The notes under the pieces were generated by a model that did not search any database, was not told the origin of the DNA, and was given only the letters and a program-made list of their open reading frames with translations. Shown here in pieces: positions 1 to 13,500 of a stretch of DNA of 64,000 nucleotides. The first letter of the stretch is position 1, and each line of letters starts with the position of its first letter. A program made the translations under genes and the position numbers. Source of the DNA: Epiperipatus broadwayi (taxonomy: Eukaryota; Onychophora; Udeonychophora; Euonychophora; Peripatidae); assembly GCA_028023455.1 (NCBI GenBank), contig JAQFVV010013087.1, forward strand, positions 208,147 through 272,146, given 5' to 3'.

Positions 1-157
1 ATGAATTCTTGAAAAATTGCAAACCAAAATGCACAGTTGGCCCACATATGGGTTTTTGAACCATTAATAGAAAAATTTTTAAATTTTAAGGCGATTTCAT
101 TTTTTTTAGTACAATTCAGTTAGTTATTCATTACTGATATAACACAGCTTAATTACT

Positions 158-162
<5 letters not shown>

Positions 163-194
<32 letters not shown>
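163..194. repeat. (AT)n microsatellite
   Basis: Uninterrupted AT dinucleotide run read directly from the sequence. A short GAT triplet run follows at about 247-266. No gene is associated. Confidence 0.95.
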
Positions 195-196
<2 letters not shown>

Positions 197-266
197 TCAT
201 TAAACACATATATTTAATCTATTTATTATTACAAAATATAACAATTATGATGATGATGATGATGAT

Positions 267-2500
267 TCCAGAGACAGCCTTTTCAATTAACTCACAACAA
301 CAAATTTAGTTTTTTATAAACCTATAATTATTTACTTAAAACATCATTATATTTAAATTATGACCCAATGATTAACATCCATTAGTGATGACGAATGATC
401 ATAATTAAATGATAAAATTAGAAATAACAATACTAATAATTGTAACACTAAAACCAAATATAATATTATTGTATTTAATAAGATTCTTTCCTTTTATAAA
501 ACAACTTTCTAATTATCCAATTGACTTTAGTTATTATATTGATCAAAATAATACATTATCAAAACAAAAAAAATATTGCATGTTTAGCCAAATAAGATAA
601 TGAAATATTTATGTATGTTCTTATCCATTTAAGATATGCTGATTTAAAATGAAATATTCCTATAACAAAAAAAAAAAAAAAAACATTCCATTTAAAACGT
701 ATTCTACATTTTCTACCAGCCTTACCATGTGTTATAATTGCAAGATAAAACCATTTACACAGTGTGTGTCCACATTTATACATGTGAAACATATTAAGTA
801 TTAAGATTTTACACTAACCTATTTTGATTTATCTCAATTGACATATGTCTGTATAAGCAGTCATCCACACACACTCATGATATGTTAGCATATATATCAT
901 GTTAAAATGTTTTCCCTTCATTATCATGCATAAAATAAATTATTTAAATCTTGAACAAAGCAACATTCATATCAAATTTAAATATGCACAATAAATAAAA
1001 AATATTATAAAATATTTATTGACAGATTGCTCAAGGACTGTTGGATGCCCCAATAAATGACAATAATAAATAAAAAAACATGTTAAATTACAATAAAAAA
1101 TAATATTCAAAGATAAAAAAATTAAGTCTAACAATTTCAAAATGTATTTGCGATGTTGTTATGCATAATGATAATTAATAATAATAATAAAAAAACTCTT
1201 AATGTTTTTGTATTTAAAAAAAGATGTTTGACTCATAGAAGGAGATTCAAATAATTACTTGAAATAAGTAAAAAAGCAAGATTAATAACTTTTTAATGTT
1301 ACCAATCAATTTTTCAGTTTTTGAGAATGTCCAAGCTGAGACAAAGACTGTGTGTCTATAGTTTCAGACCAATGCCCAACACTTTACTTTTTTTCTCTTT
1401 ACTACTCCAATTTATTTTCGCACTCCTGGTGAAAATAAAAGGAAACTTAAAAAAACTGATTAGAAGATTAGTTGAGGCTTGATGTGTGGACTATATACAT
1501 CTTCTTCCTTTTTTATTTTTTACTCTTCTCTCTCTCTCTCATTTAAAGATTATGACCATTTAATAGTTTATCGGAAGAAGAAGTTTTTAAGACAGACTGT
1601 GGTATGGGCTGGGTTAACAAGAAATGTGGCCATTCTCTGGGTCTTAATAATATATGTAAGTGAAAAGACAAAATACTTAACTCATGATGGTCTCAATCTT
1701 GGGAAAAATACAATTTAGCACCTCATTCTCATTTTCCTACTGCTAAATATACATATATAACTACTGAGTCCATTTTTTTCTAAAGCAGCAATTTACATAT
1801 TCTCCTTACAACACAATTTTAGTTTTTAGTTTCTTTTTAGAGACAGAATCTTTCTCAACCTTGATGGAGATTTATTGCCTTCATCCACTAAGCTTCTTTT
1901 CTAAAACACTTTTCATAATGCAGTTAAATATTGTTTTATCTTGAATAACTTAAATGCAATAGTATTCATATATCAGCATATCTTCATTCATAGTATATAA
2001 AGGAATACCTCAGCATTTTCATTCTTGAAAATTAAATTCATTTTTCCCCATTACTTCATACTGATTGGCAGAAAGGGAAAAATAATAGTGAGAGAACTTG
2101 GCCAAGAAACACTACTACTACTGAACTTTCTTCTCACATAGCTGCCTTTTTATTTAATATTTCTTAATTTATCTAACCGTGGATAAGTCAATGTACCTTC
2201 TTTAGCCAGACCAAAGATTGTTTCAAACAATCCACTGTCATCTCAGAAAAACTTGAAACTGATAACACTTAATGGTCAAATAAAAAAAAATTCTCCCTCC
2301 AGTGTCAAAAGATTGCTCTTTCTTTTGACAATCTTTTCTGACAATCCATAATTTATACAATAAATAAAAAAAAAATCAAAATTAAAATTTATGTGTAATT
2401 AAAAGCAAGTACATATGTCTTTGATTTACACACACCTATACCTCAGACTGCAATTTGCTGACCTTTATATTGTTGAGAACTCATCAATCGAGTTTAGCTT
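267..2500. other. AT-rich DNA, no gene seen
   Basis: Open frames here are short, biased to AT-rich codons and match no family I recognise. There are homopolymer A/T runs, for example near 669-682. I see no exon-like block with plausible splice sites and no RNA gene. Confidence 0.6.
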
Positions 2501-2504
2501 TTTT

Positions 2505-2880
2505 GTTTTTTTAAAAAAAAAAAAAAAAACTATATAATGAAGTTACTATATTATTTAACATAAGAGTATAAAACAACTTACTATCTATAAATTTTTCTCT
2601 TCTTTTTTTATTAAAAAAAAAAAAAAAAATTTTTAAATTTTTATTATTAACACACAAAAAATAAATTTTTTTTTTTTTTTTTTATAATTATATATATTTT
2701 TTGGGTGGAGGAGGAGGGGGTTGTTGGGGGGGATTTAAAAAATATTTAAGAGAAAAAAGAAAAAAAAAAAAAAAAATTAATTTTTGTGGAAAAAAAAAGA
2801 AAAAAAAAAAAAAAAAAAAAAAAATAAAATAAAATTTAGAATTTATTAAATTTTATTTTTTTATTTATAATTTAAAATAA
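2505..2880. repeat. low-complexity A/T homopolymer block with a G-rich island
   Basis: Long poly-A and poly-T runs alternate with a G-rich island at about 2703-2734 (several runs of three to seven G). Such a mixture is unlike the rest of the window. It may be genuine slippage-prone sequence or a poorly resolved consensus in homopolymers. Confidence 0.7.
2552..2581 (+). repeat. 30-bp exact direct repeat, copy 1
   Basis: Identical over 30 bases to 4412-4441 in the same orientation. Copy 2 begins exactly where the pLTR-like repeat at 4167-4411 ends. The pair may be a long target-site duplication of an insertion at 2582-4411, or two fragments of one element. Confidence 0.8.
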
Positions 2881-4166
2881 GGAAAATTATTGATTACTGA
2901 CAATTGGGAGGGAAATTTATATGTAACAATAGTATTCACATAAGATACTTGCATGTCACCAATAACTTAAAAGACCTCCGAATAAATACATTTTAGATAC
3001 TCACCGTAGGTATCATTATTTATCGAATGTCTATATATTTTGATCAAATATGAAAACGAAATATAGTTAACCGATAAACAATCCATGCAGCGTCTATAAA
3101 CAACTTAAATTTAATGCATTTTTATTTAGGGTCGAGCATGAATAGACCAGATAAATTTGCTTTTGAAAATAAACATTCTATCCCTATTTAACCTTGGACT
3201 AAAATTCGTAGTCAAACTGGCATCAATTCATCTGATATATCGATGTATTCAATGTAATAACATACGGCAGCACAAAAGGTTAAGGGAAGAAATTGCCTCT
3301 TATGAGATAGGAATATTACATCTATCTGCAAAGAAGAGCAATAAAACAAAAACTCCATAGAAAGGAACTGCGGTATCCGACTTATAATTCCTTCCATAGG
3401 CAAACAGAAGTGTGCGGCGAGATCGGAAGCGATTCTGCCAGTAGCGAATCAATATTACATCTACTAATCACACCAATATATCCAATCCATTGACCCAATT
3501 TAACCACGAAACAAATAACCTAAGATTACCCTCCCCTAATATAACTTTACAAATCTATACAGCCATTCACGCCCGACTTAAGTTTAACATTGATATATTT
3601 TAATTTATCGGAAAACAGAAATCATAAATAAACTTAAAGAACAAAATTAAATAAATGGAAATGATTTTACACAAATAAATAAAAAAATACATCAAATAAC
3701 ATTTTAACTACTTTAGTCAGATAGGAAACTATTTGTAACAATTAAATTACTAGGAAAGTTTAAAATTTAAAGTTCTTAGTGTTTTCAAATTAATATTGTT
3801 CGTTATATTTTTTTAAAGTTCTTACGGTTTTAGAAATGTTCATCTTTAAACGTGCTTGCCGTTTGAAATCCAGCGTTAAATTTCCCGATGGTCCTGTGGT
3901 CCTCTGAATATAAGAAAAGCGATGTTTCATTTTCCCATTTTTATAACAACTGAAGGGATTGAACGTGAGTCTTTTTCAATCCCTTCTCCTTCACTTCCGC
4001 ACTAACACATATCTGTCACATCGTAAATAATAAATAACTCACTAATTAATAATTTCCAAATTTTCCTTTTATACGTATTCGAAGGATTGACTTAACATTA
4101 CGTCATCGATGAGATGATCCTTTTCGTTGAGGTCCGATTCCATAGGGATTTCTTCTTATTTGCTAA

Positions 4167-4411
4167 CAGTTTCTATTGTTTTCTTATCTGACCGGTGTTT
4201 TTACATTTAAATGCCGAAGACTGGTTTACATTTAACTAATTAACAATCATTTCCATTTCTGATTAATTAACCTGTTTTCCAAATCAAAAATATATTTGAA
4301 GATAAATTTAAAGATATAATTTCATCTCCAAATCTTTTTAAAATTTAGTTTTAAAATGTTTTTTCTTTAATAAAGTTTTATTTTAATAATTTTTCATTTA
4401 TCTGTGTGATT
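4167..4411 (-). repeat. pLTR-like direct repeat flanking PLE, copy A
   Basis: About 245 bp matching 6427-6655 in the same orientation. Shared blocks include the stretch around the TTTCCAT and GATTAATTAA motifs and the terminal TTTCAT..CTGTG. The two copies bracket the minus-strand Penelope-like ORF, which fits the pseudo-LTRs of Penelope elements in direct orientation. Identity is roughly 80 percent by eye, with indels. Confidence 0.6.
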
Positions 4412-4441
4412 TTATTTAACATAAGAGTATAAAACAACTTA
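4412..4441 (+). repeat. 30-bp exact direct repeat, copy 2
   Basis: Identical to 2552-2581. It lies immediately beyond the end of the pLTR-like repeat, between that repeat and the PLE coding remnant. Confidence 0.8.
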
Positions 4442-4649
4442 TTTCAAAGGAAAGTGTGAGAAATATTTTTTTTCCTATTCAACTGATTTTATTAGTGAAA
4501 GAGGAGAACGATATATATATATTAATTTTAATATTTTCACAGATAAATGATGATAATTTCATATTATTATTGGGATATTCCATATGGTAAAATAGCTAAA
4601 TAGCTGACATTTTGGTACAATATGAATTTCCTTCTTCAAAGCATTCTCT

Positions 4650-6170
4650 TTTTCAAATCATATGAATGCTTGTGAGATTTAAAATTGTTTTTATCTTTTT
4701 GTTTCTCTTCATACTTAAATTCTATTGGTTGAGAAGTTTTAAATTTTATTTTGTCCTCCAATAAGTTCTTCCAAATGTTGTTAATTTTCTTTAATTCACA
4801 CCTTTCATTTATGCTCTTGGGACTTTAAAAAACTGCCTATAACTTCTCTTAGCAGTCTCTGGTCATATTGTTCATTTTTTTGCTAGAAAATTTATTTTAT
4901 CACAATTGATATCATGATTAGTTATTTTTATGTGAGAATAAAAAAGCTGATGAATTGGATTTTTCTCTGACTGCCAACATGTCTTCTTTATTTCTAATAT
5001 TCATTCTACAATTAGTCTGTCCAATATATGTATGTGAACAGACCCTACATGGATTTCCATATACCCTATGCAACTCCATATAAATTTTGTCTTTCGGAAG
5101 TGGAATTATTTCAGTATTATTTTTTTTTAAAATTAATGTAAACTGTGTGAATATTAGTATTCTTTATAATGTTAACTATTTTATCAGTTACTCCTTTTAT
5201 GTATGGCAAAATCTAAAATTGCCTTAATTTCTGATGTATCAAAATCTTTTTTCTCTATATATGTATAAGCCCTATTAATAATGCTGTAATTAAACCCATT
5301 ACCAAGAAGCATTTTTTAATAGCCGGAATATCCTGGAGAAAATGGCTATCATCAGAAAGTCTCTTAAGTTCTATCCAACAATGTATTTACCACTGAAAAT
5401 AGCTGTGCAGGATGAGAAGAATGATGGAGATATCTCCCAGAGTATGTTTTTTTTTATATATATACCATGAGATAAAGAACCACCTTCCCTACTTTCAATT
5501 AAAGCATCTAAAAAGGTATTTGTATATTACTTTACATTTCCATAGTAAATCTGATATTGTTGTGTAAAGAGTTTAAAAAAGTGAAAAAGTCATCAAGAGC
5601 ATGCTTACCATGAGGCCAAATAACAAAGGTATCATCAACATACCTCAGCCATATAGATGGTTTTTTAACTGCTGATATTAAAATTTTATTTTCCAAATCC
5701 TCTATAAAAATAGAAGCTAATTCTGGAGAAATTGGTGAATCCATAGCTAGACCTGATGTTTGTTTATACATCTGCCCATCAAAAACCAAAAATGTATCCC
5801 ATAAGTAGTGTTCAATCAAAACCACATCAAAATTAGGCAACTGAATATTTTTTAAAACTTGAATCGCTTCATTTACAGGTACACTAGTGAAATGTGAAAC
5901 AATATCAAAACTTATCAAAATATCATTCTTAGTCAATTTAATATCCCAGATAAATTTTAGAAAATGAGTGGCATTTTTAACAAATAATGACCTTTCTGTT
6001 AAATGTGGCTGTAAAAAAGAAGTCAAAAAACGAGCTAGTGTCTGTGTCGCTGAACTGACTGCACTTATAATCGTTTTCAATGGAATATCTGGTTTATGAA
6101 TTTTTGATAAACCATATAATTTTGGATAAAAAGAAGACTTCTCTGAGAGCAAGCTGGATTTCTCCTAATA
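4650..6170 (-). pseudogene. Penelope-like element, RT plus GIY-YIG endonuclease (decayed)
   Basis: A PLE encodes a reverse transcriptase joined to a C-terminal GIY-YIG endonuclease for target-primed insertion. The best open stretch (minus, 6152 to 5532, 206 residues) carries PLE RT motifs in order: PKLYGLSKIHKP, SFDIVSHFTSVPVNEAI (motif A aspartate), GLAMDSPISPELASIF and WLRYVDDTFV (YVDD motif C). Beyond its stop the other frames continue the family: NTFLDALIE just downstream, then VYGNPCRVC and HTYIGQTNCR with the YIG hallmark at about 4990-5080, and KINNIWKNLLEDK near 4760, matching the conserved C-terminal tryptophan region. Several stops and frameshifts make it inactive. Start and end are approximate. 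Direct repeats flank it at 4167-4411 and 6427-6655. The PLE assignment is strong; the clade within PLEs is not determined. Confidence 0.9.
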
Positions 6171-6426
6171 AACTTGACCTATTCATCTGATATATATGGC
6201 ATTGAAATCCATTTCATTTTGATATTATTTTTTATTTTTAATTTTATTATATTGTTGATTCCTTTTAAATTTTTTAATAATATTAGTAATAGCATTTTTA
6301 TAATAACCAAATTTTCAACAAATCGTTAACAAATCAATATACATTTTTATTTTATCACTAGAATAATTGCACAATTTTTCATTTTGAAATAAGAATGATT
6401 TTAATCCACACAACATTGGTCATGAG

Positions 6427-6655
6427 TTTCTATTGTTTTCCTATCTGACCGTTGCTTATACATTTAAATGCCCAAGGCTAGTTTAAATTTAACTAATTAA
6501 AACAATCATTTCCATTTTCTGATTAATTAATGTGTTTTCCAAACTTAAAGATATATTTTTATCTCTAAATCTTTTTAAGTTTTTGCTTTTAAAATACTTT
6601 TTCTATTTTTAATGAAGTTTTATTTTAATATTTTTTTTTCATCTGTGCGATTATA
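6427..6655 (-). repeat. pLTR-like direct repeat flanking PLE, copy B
   Basis: Partner of 4167-4411, on the 5' side of the minus-strand PLE. It ends in a short TA run at 6653-6662. Confidence 0.6.
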
Positions 6656-6662
6656 TATATAT

Positions 6663-8667
6663 GAGTTTAGATGATATTTAATTTCAATTTTTAATTCTTA
6701 AACAAAAGAAGTTTTTATTTGCGAACTTTTTTTTTTTCGTGTTTAATAAAAAAAATAATGTAACGACACGTATGTATTATTGTTTTAGTAGGAGTTATGT
6801 CTGTAACCAGGTTTTTATAGAAGCAATTTTAATAAACCGGATATAAGAATTTTATGGGGATTATATCAAATGGTTCATCTGTATTCATGGCTAGATAGCA
6901 TATGTTCTCTCTATAACTTACTAACACTATGTGCTATAGGAATAAAATATAATGACTCAATACCCATGTGAACCCAAACCGTTATATATGACAAGAATAA
7001 CCTCAGTTTTAAACACCATAAGCACATCCAAGTAACAAACTGCAGATGTAACAATGTAAAACATTTTACCATAACAGCACTGAAATATTCCTCACAACTA
7101 AAAAATTCCACCACAAAATGTAATTATGCTATTAGACTACATTAGCATAACTTTTTTGATAATAGAGTGCACATAGAACAAAGAAAAAAAAATAGCACAT
7201 ATAAATAAATGTTTCATAAAATAATTCATTATCTAAAAATATAAATATCGTCATTTTATTAAAATAATTAATCTCCAAATAGACATCTTTCATTCGAAAG
7301 CATATATTCATTATAACCTTAAAAATAGTAGTTTGCAAAGATATGAGCAATAATTTCTCAGAACAAAACATTAAATTATTTTACCTTTTTAAATTTGAAA
7401 TAGAATAATATTAAACAAAAGTAAGTTAGCATATATTAAAACAATAAAGAAATACCAGTAAGTGTTATAATGTTCATAACATTTTTCAGTGATGTTTCTT
7501 TTGGATATAAAAATAACCATCATTTACCACACTTTTCGTATATTTTAAAATATAGGTAACTCTATTATATACTAAATTAATATACCTATAAATATATATA
7601 ATACTTATTTAAATTGAAATAATAGTTATAAAACATTAGTGTATTTTTTTTTAATCTAACAATACCAAAAAATAAGCTGAAATAAAAGTTAATTTTCTTT
7701 TATCAAGCACATCTTGAAATGTAGGCTGAGACAAAAGTCTGAAGGGTTTTTCATTTATTGAAAATTATTTTTCCCCTTCACCCGCCCGTAACGAAGAAAG
7801 TAAGCTTGAAAATTAGAAATGATAAAAATCATTTTCTCTTAGATAAAGTTAATTTATTGTCCACACATTTTCTTTTAATATTACAGTTCTTTTGATATTT
7901 AACTTTAACAAGTTAAAAATGAAGTAAAATAAATATTCCCATTTATGTGTGGTTCCAATTGAAGTAAACAGGTATGACTTACTTTAGCTTCACTGCCGTC
8001 AGCTAGATTAAATCGCAATATATTTCATTTCTCAAAATATAATTTGAACGTAAATTTATGTATTTCTTCCTTTTAAAAAACAGAATGATAACTTTGATAA
8101 GTTAATTTAAATTCAACATATATTTTAACAAGTTCATTATTAAGTGAGTAATTGAAGTTTTAAATGTCTTCTTTTATTTTATTATATTAAAACATTTTAA
8201 GATTATTAGAAATAAATAGAATAACAGTTCCACAATTGAAACTCTAAAGCCAAACTTTAAATTGTTCAATTCAAGAGTTTATCATTATATTATTTTAGAA
8301 TCATAAAAGTTTCTATACAAATAAAAACACATTTCTATAACAGAATAATAAATTCTTACATAATACTTCCTTGTGTTGTTGTCTATACAAAATAATATAT
8401 TTTATAGCTAACAGTGAAAATTCCAGTAATATTGGAACCTTTTTTCAGCCATTCATATAATTTCTTTTCTCAAAATGGTTCCATAATGCAGATATCTATA
8501 TTGACTCTAAAGAGGGAACTAGTTGTTTAGTTTTTTTATTTTTTATTTTAGTTTAATCATAATAAAAAAAAAGATAAAACATTAAACACATTATTTAAAA
8601 AACATAATATTAACTAGTCAAAATAAGAGTCATAGATCACGTGACCCTATTATTTTAAGCTTCTAAG
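6663..8667. other. AT-rich DNA, no gene seen
   Basis: Only short ORFs without recognisable domains. No repeat family was identified in this stretch. Confidence 0.55.
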
Positions 8668-8761
8668 TTATAAACAATGAGGATTGCCAATTCCGCAACA
8701 AGCTTTGTAATAAATGCTTAGCCAGTGCCAACACTTAAAATATCTCTGTCAGTAAACCTCC

Positions 8762-8818
8762 CCTCCCAAACTCCTGACCATGGTTTCACACTTTGGCACT
8801 CATCAGAGAGATGCCAGG
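8762..8818 (-). ncRNA. hammerhead ribozyme-like motif, left arm of foldback
   Basis: Minus strand: CUGAUGA at 8806-8800, then GUGC-CAAA-GUGU as a weak helix II, then GAAAC at 8787-8783. Helix III is ACCAUGGU, followed by C at 8776 as the predicted cleavage nucleotide (GUC). Helix I starts with UCU against AGG. The core bases are intact, but helix II relies on G-U pairs, so activity is doubtful. Confidence 0.5.
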
Positions 8819-8841
8819 GTATGTCTAGTGTCTGAACCTAC

Positions 8842-8900
8842 CTTGGTGCCTCTCTGAGGAGTGCCAAAGCATGAAACCACTGTCAGGGCTTTAAGTGGAT
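8842..8900 (+). ncRNA. degenerate hammerhead-like motif, right arm of foldback
   Basis: Plus strand: CUGAGGA at 8854-8860 (core U changed to G), helix II GUGC-CAAA-GCAU, GAAAC, then UGUC ending at 8884. Helix I has UCUC against AGGG and an outer CCUU/AAG block. The core substitution should inactivate it. Confidence 0.4.
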
Positions 8901-9847
8901 TCCTGACAGAGATATTTTAAGTGCAGGCTCTGGCTAAGCATTTGTCACAAAGCTTGATGAGGAATTGGCAATCCTCATTGCTTATAATATTAACTGTTAC
9001 ATTTTTTGTAAATTTAATCATTTTCACACACACACACAGAAGAAACAAAAGCAAAAATGCATCCAAACACACACATCTATCTGTTATATGTAGCTAACCC
9101 AAATTGATCATATGATTACTGAAGTCAATTAACCAATAAAATCCATTTATAATCATCAAGTTCAATTGTAATTTCTAGACTTTATTAAAGAATGATAGAA
9201 AGAAAGAAAAGGAAAATAATATAAAGATAGCAACTTAACTTGTGTAATATTTAAATTTATAATAGATATTATTTTCAATATAACTATTGATGAACTAAAT
9301 ATTATACAAACTTTGCATGAAATAAATTATTTTTCACATCTATATATTATTTATTAAGTATTAAATATAAATAAATACTTTAATACTTTTTTTAATAGAG
9401 AAATTAAAACTATTATTACTTTTAGCAAATTAAATATAGTAAAATAATATACACAAGTAACACAAAGATATACACACATATTATTAGAAAGGCTTTTAGT
9501 GGATAATGCTTTATCTTATTTATTTTTATTTAATGATTTATTTACTTAATCTTAAGCTAATTAACTTCATAAATGAAATGGATAATTAATAAGATTTAGA
9601 TTTGTCTCCATTAAAATAACAACATTATTACTAATAAAGGTTTTTTTTTTTTATAATAGACCAATAATATCCAGTTTAATTATTACTTAATGTATTACTA
9701 ACATTATATAAGCTAGTTATAAGTGTAATTACAGTACTTTTAATTTTAAAACGTTAGAGAGAATATTACTAACTTAAAATTTAGAATTCTTGCTATTTTG
9801 TGAATCTATCTGTTTTAATTGAGGCTCAAGGCACAATAGAAATGTGT

Positions 9848-10500
<653 letters not shown>

Positions 10501-10520
10501 TTTGATATATATATATATAT

Positions 10521-13500
10521 ATTGTGCCCTTTTCTGTAGGTCAGTAATAGTTTATAACAGTCAATTACTAAAAAATTTTAAATTTAGAATATGTTCTTGT
10601 AATACATTAATTATATTAAGTCAATTATATCTTTAAAGTACAATTTGAAGCTAAAGAGAATATGTAGTATATAAAATCATTTAAAAATAGTTATATAAAG
10701 CTTAAAATATTGTTTCATATGGTTGTAAAAGCTGGCCATATTAAATAACACAGCTATAAATAATTAAAAGTATATTTAAAAATCCGATTTTAATAGTTTA
10801 AAACGTATGATTTAATAAATGCTATATTTAGATTTGTAATCATATTTAAATAGTCAAAATTAATATAGTATATTTTTAAAATAAACTTTATGATGGTGAA
10901 AATTATATCTAATTCTATATTTTCTAAATTATTCTTCCAAATTTTTTATAATTATTTTATATAATATAATAAGTGTATCAATTTTATAAATCTAGACAGA
11001 GAAATAGATTGAAAAACGTCTGTCAAAGTTGTAATCACGTGATTGTTTTAATGTATACTATCACACACTGCTTGTTTGAAATAATAACAAAGTTTAAAAT
11101 ATTTTAAAAGTTATATTATAGAATTGGATAGAATTATTGCCTATCATAAAAGTAAATAGTATTAAACATTAAGTTAACTATTGTATGTAATGTTTAAGTA
11201 ATGTAATAAAGACGAATGCAGATATAATAAAAATTAAATATTTTATTTAAATAAAAATAGATAAATTGAATATGATAAATGGAATAGGTTATTTAAGGTT
11301 ATTTTAAATGTTATTTTAAATGTTTAAATAGTTTTAATAAAATAATAATTTATTCAAAAGTAATATTTTAAATAATATTTTAAGTTCATTACGTCATAAT
11401 TTTTAATTTTGAAATATAATTCTACTATAAATTGAAAATATGTAAATTTGTTTTCAAGTTGGGGTAAGAATTGACCAATAAAAAATAAGTATCCTTACAG
11501 ACGATAAATATTGTTGTAACTAAGTTAGAGCGGGAGATTAAAAAATGTATTGAAACCGGAGAGAGGTAAATTATAACTATCAAAAGATAGTATTTTTAAA
11601 ATCTTTTATTTTAGTCAATTTTTTTAGTACTTTCTTATAACTTTATCTGCAAAAAACTAATTGATAATTTTAAAAATATATTTTTTGCCAAAAGAAAGTA
11701 TAAACTAAAAATATTTTAATAATTTCGTTTTAATATGATTTTCTAATTTTTAAAGTACTTACCAGTCATATTTTATCTAAAAGTTTAACCTAAACTACGC
11801 AATAAAAAATGGATATACTACAAAATAAAATGGATAGAAATTGTAATGCTGAAAAAATATTTGAAATATTTATTGATACAGCTTTATTAATATTTAACCG
11901 AAGAACTGTTTTGGTACATAAAAACCACAGCTCGGACATTATACGGAGTCTAATGAAAAAATTGGAGACGCATTATTATGCATAAGTTTATTCAAGATTT
12001 ATTTTTAAATGGTAATAAGATAATTATATATTGCATGAATTATTTTATATAGTATGATATTCAAAGGAATAAAATGTTATATCCTTTCTAAAGGTAACAT
12101 TTTTTTAAAAAATATTTTCGAGTGCAGAGTTGAATAAAGAACCCAGGAAAATATGTTACAGAAGCGTTTTGATATTAAAATATCCGTTCTTCGAATTATT
12201 TAAAATGTACTTGGAAAAAATTTGTTCAAAAGTATTTGAAGTTTTTATTTTAAAAGAGATGTATAAAAATACCAAGTGAAAGTTTAAATGTATCAAGAAG
12301 AAAACAGAGATAAAAGTGAACACATAGATGAATGAAAAAATGGATCCATGGAAATACAAATGGTACTTAAAAGTTTATCGAATATTTTAAAATTAAATTA
12401 GATGGATTGATGCATCGGATACGCAGAGAATATTGGTAGAGAAGATTAAGAAGCTTCATGGGATTAATTAATATTATCGTCCTAAAAATGAAAACCAAGG
12501 ATTATTTTCTAAATTTTACTAAATGGATTAATAATTATTTTTGTTTTAAACTTTAACGCGCTTGGAGAACATTTAAAAAAAAACTCTAGAGAAAATAATA
12601 AGCATTTTGCACTTAACAGAACTATCGTCAAGAAAATATGTAACTATAGTTTTGATTTCTTTTTATTTTGTTGACCTAATTTAAATCTAAAATTTTATAT
12701 AAGATTAGGAAAAACATAAAAACATTAATTTGTTAATATTAAAATCTTATAATATAACAATCTAATAATTTAGCTAAAAAATATTTTAATATAAAGTGTA
12801 TGGGTATGAATTTTTTTTATATCTGCAATGCTCAAGTGGACAAAGGAAGCCTACTGAACACGATGACTAGATAAAGGTTATTGGTAATAATAATAACTAT
12901 TAATAATTTTATAATGTATATTTTTGTTTTCTTTAGATCATCCATAAATTGGAAGAATGAAGTGTAAAAGTTTTTTTTTTAAATTATATGTAACGCATTT
13001 TTATACAACATTTTAAAAAACATTATGAGATAGGATTGATTTGAAAATATGCATACGACAATTTTTTTTTATTTTTTTTTATTAGTGATATAATCCAACA
13101 TAACAAATAATTATGTGATTCTTTTAAAGTTTTTATGATATGGGATATTCAAATATTGTCTAAGTAAATCGTATATGATTAAACATACAGAGCAATGAAG
13201 TAAGCAGACTTTTCTTATGGGATAGTAAGATTGTTTAACTATTAATGAATTTTATTTATTGTTTTGTAAATGCAGATAGTTATTTATCGATGTAAGATGT
13301 AGAAAAATCTTGAGAAATAATGTTGAGATAGTGGCTTGGAAGTACTTAGTGAACAGGAAACCAAGATGATGTATTTTTAAAAATAGGATGTTATAAGGAA
13401 TGGGAATAATATTTAGTCTTTATGTGGTTATCAGCATAGTTAACATAGCCCTATGACTGATACATATTTTATTTGGACAGTGTTTATATTACTTTAAATA

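Larger units (their letters stand above)
8668..8987. mobile_element. 320-bp foldback element (imperfect inverted repeat)
   Basis: Two arms of about 150 bp (8668-8817 and 8838-8987) are reverse complements with roughly 80 percent identity. The ends read TTATAAACAATGAGG and, on the other strand, TTATAAGCAATGAGG. The block is noticeably more GC-rich than its surroundings. No ORF is present, so it would be non-autonomous. Each arm carries a hammerhead-like motif, pointing outward on opposite strands. Confidence 0.85.

Noticed and set aside
3419-3431. AGATCGGAAGCG resembling a sequencing adapter start
   Set aside because: Only the first ten bases match and the following bases diverge; chance match.
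4190-4240. CTGACC..CCGAAG in the pLTR-like repeat as a hammerhead
   Set aside because: The core is CUGACCG, not CUGAUGA, and GAAA is absent; the second copy conserves it even less.
11809-11985. 58-codon plus frame starting MDILQNKMDRNC
   Set aside because: Short, isolated, no domain or neighbour to support it.
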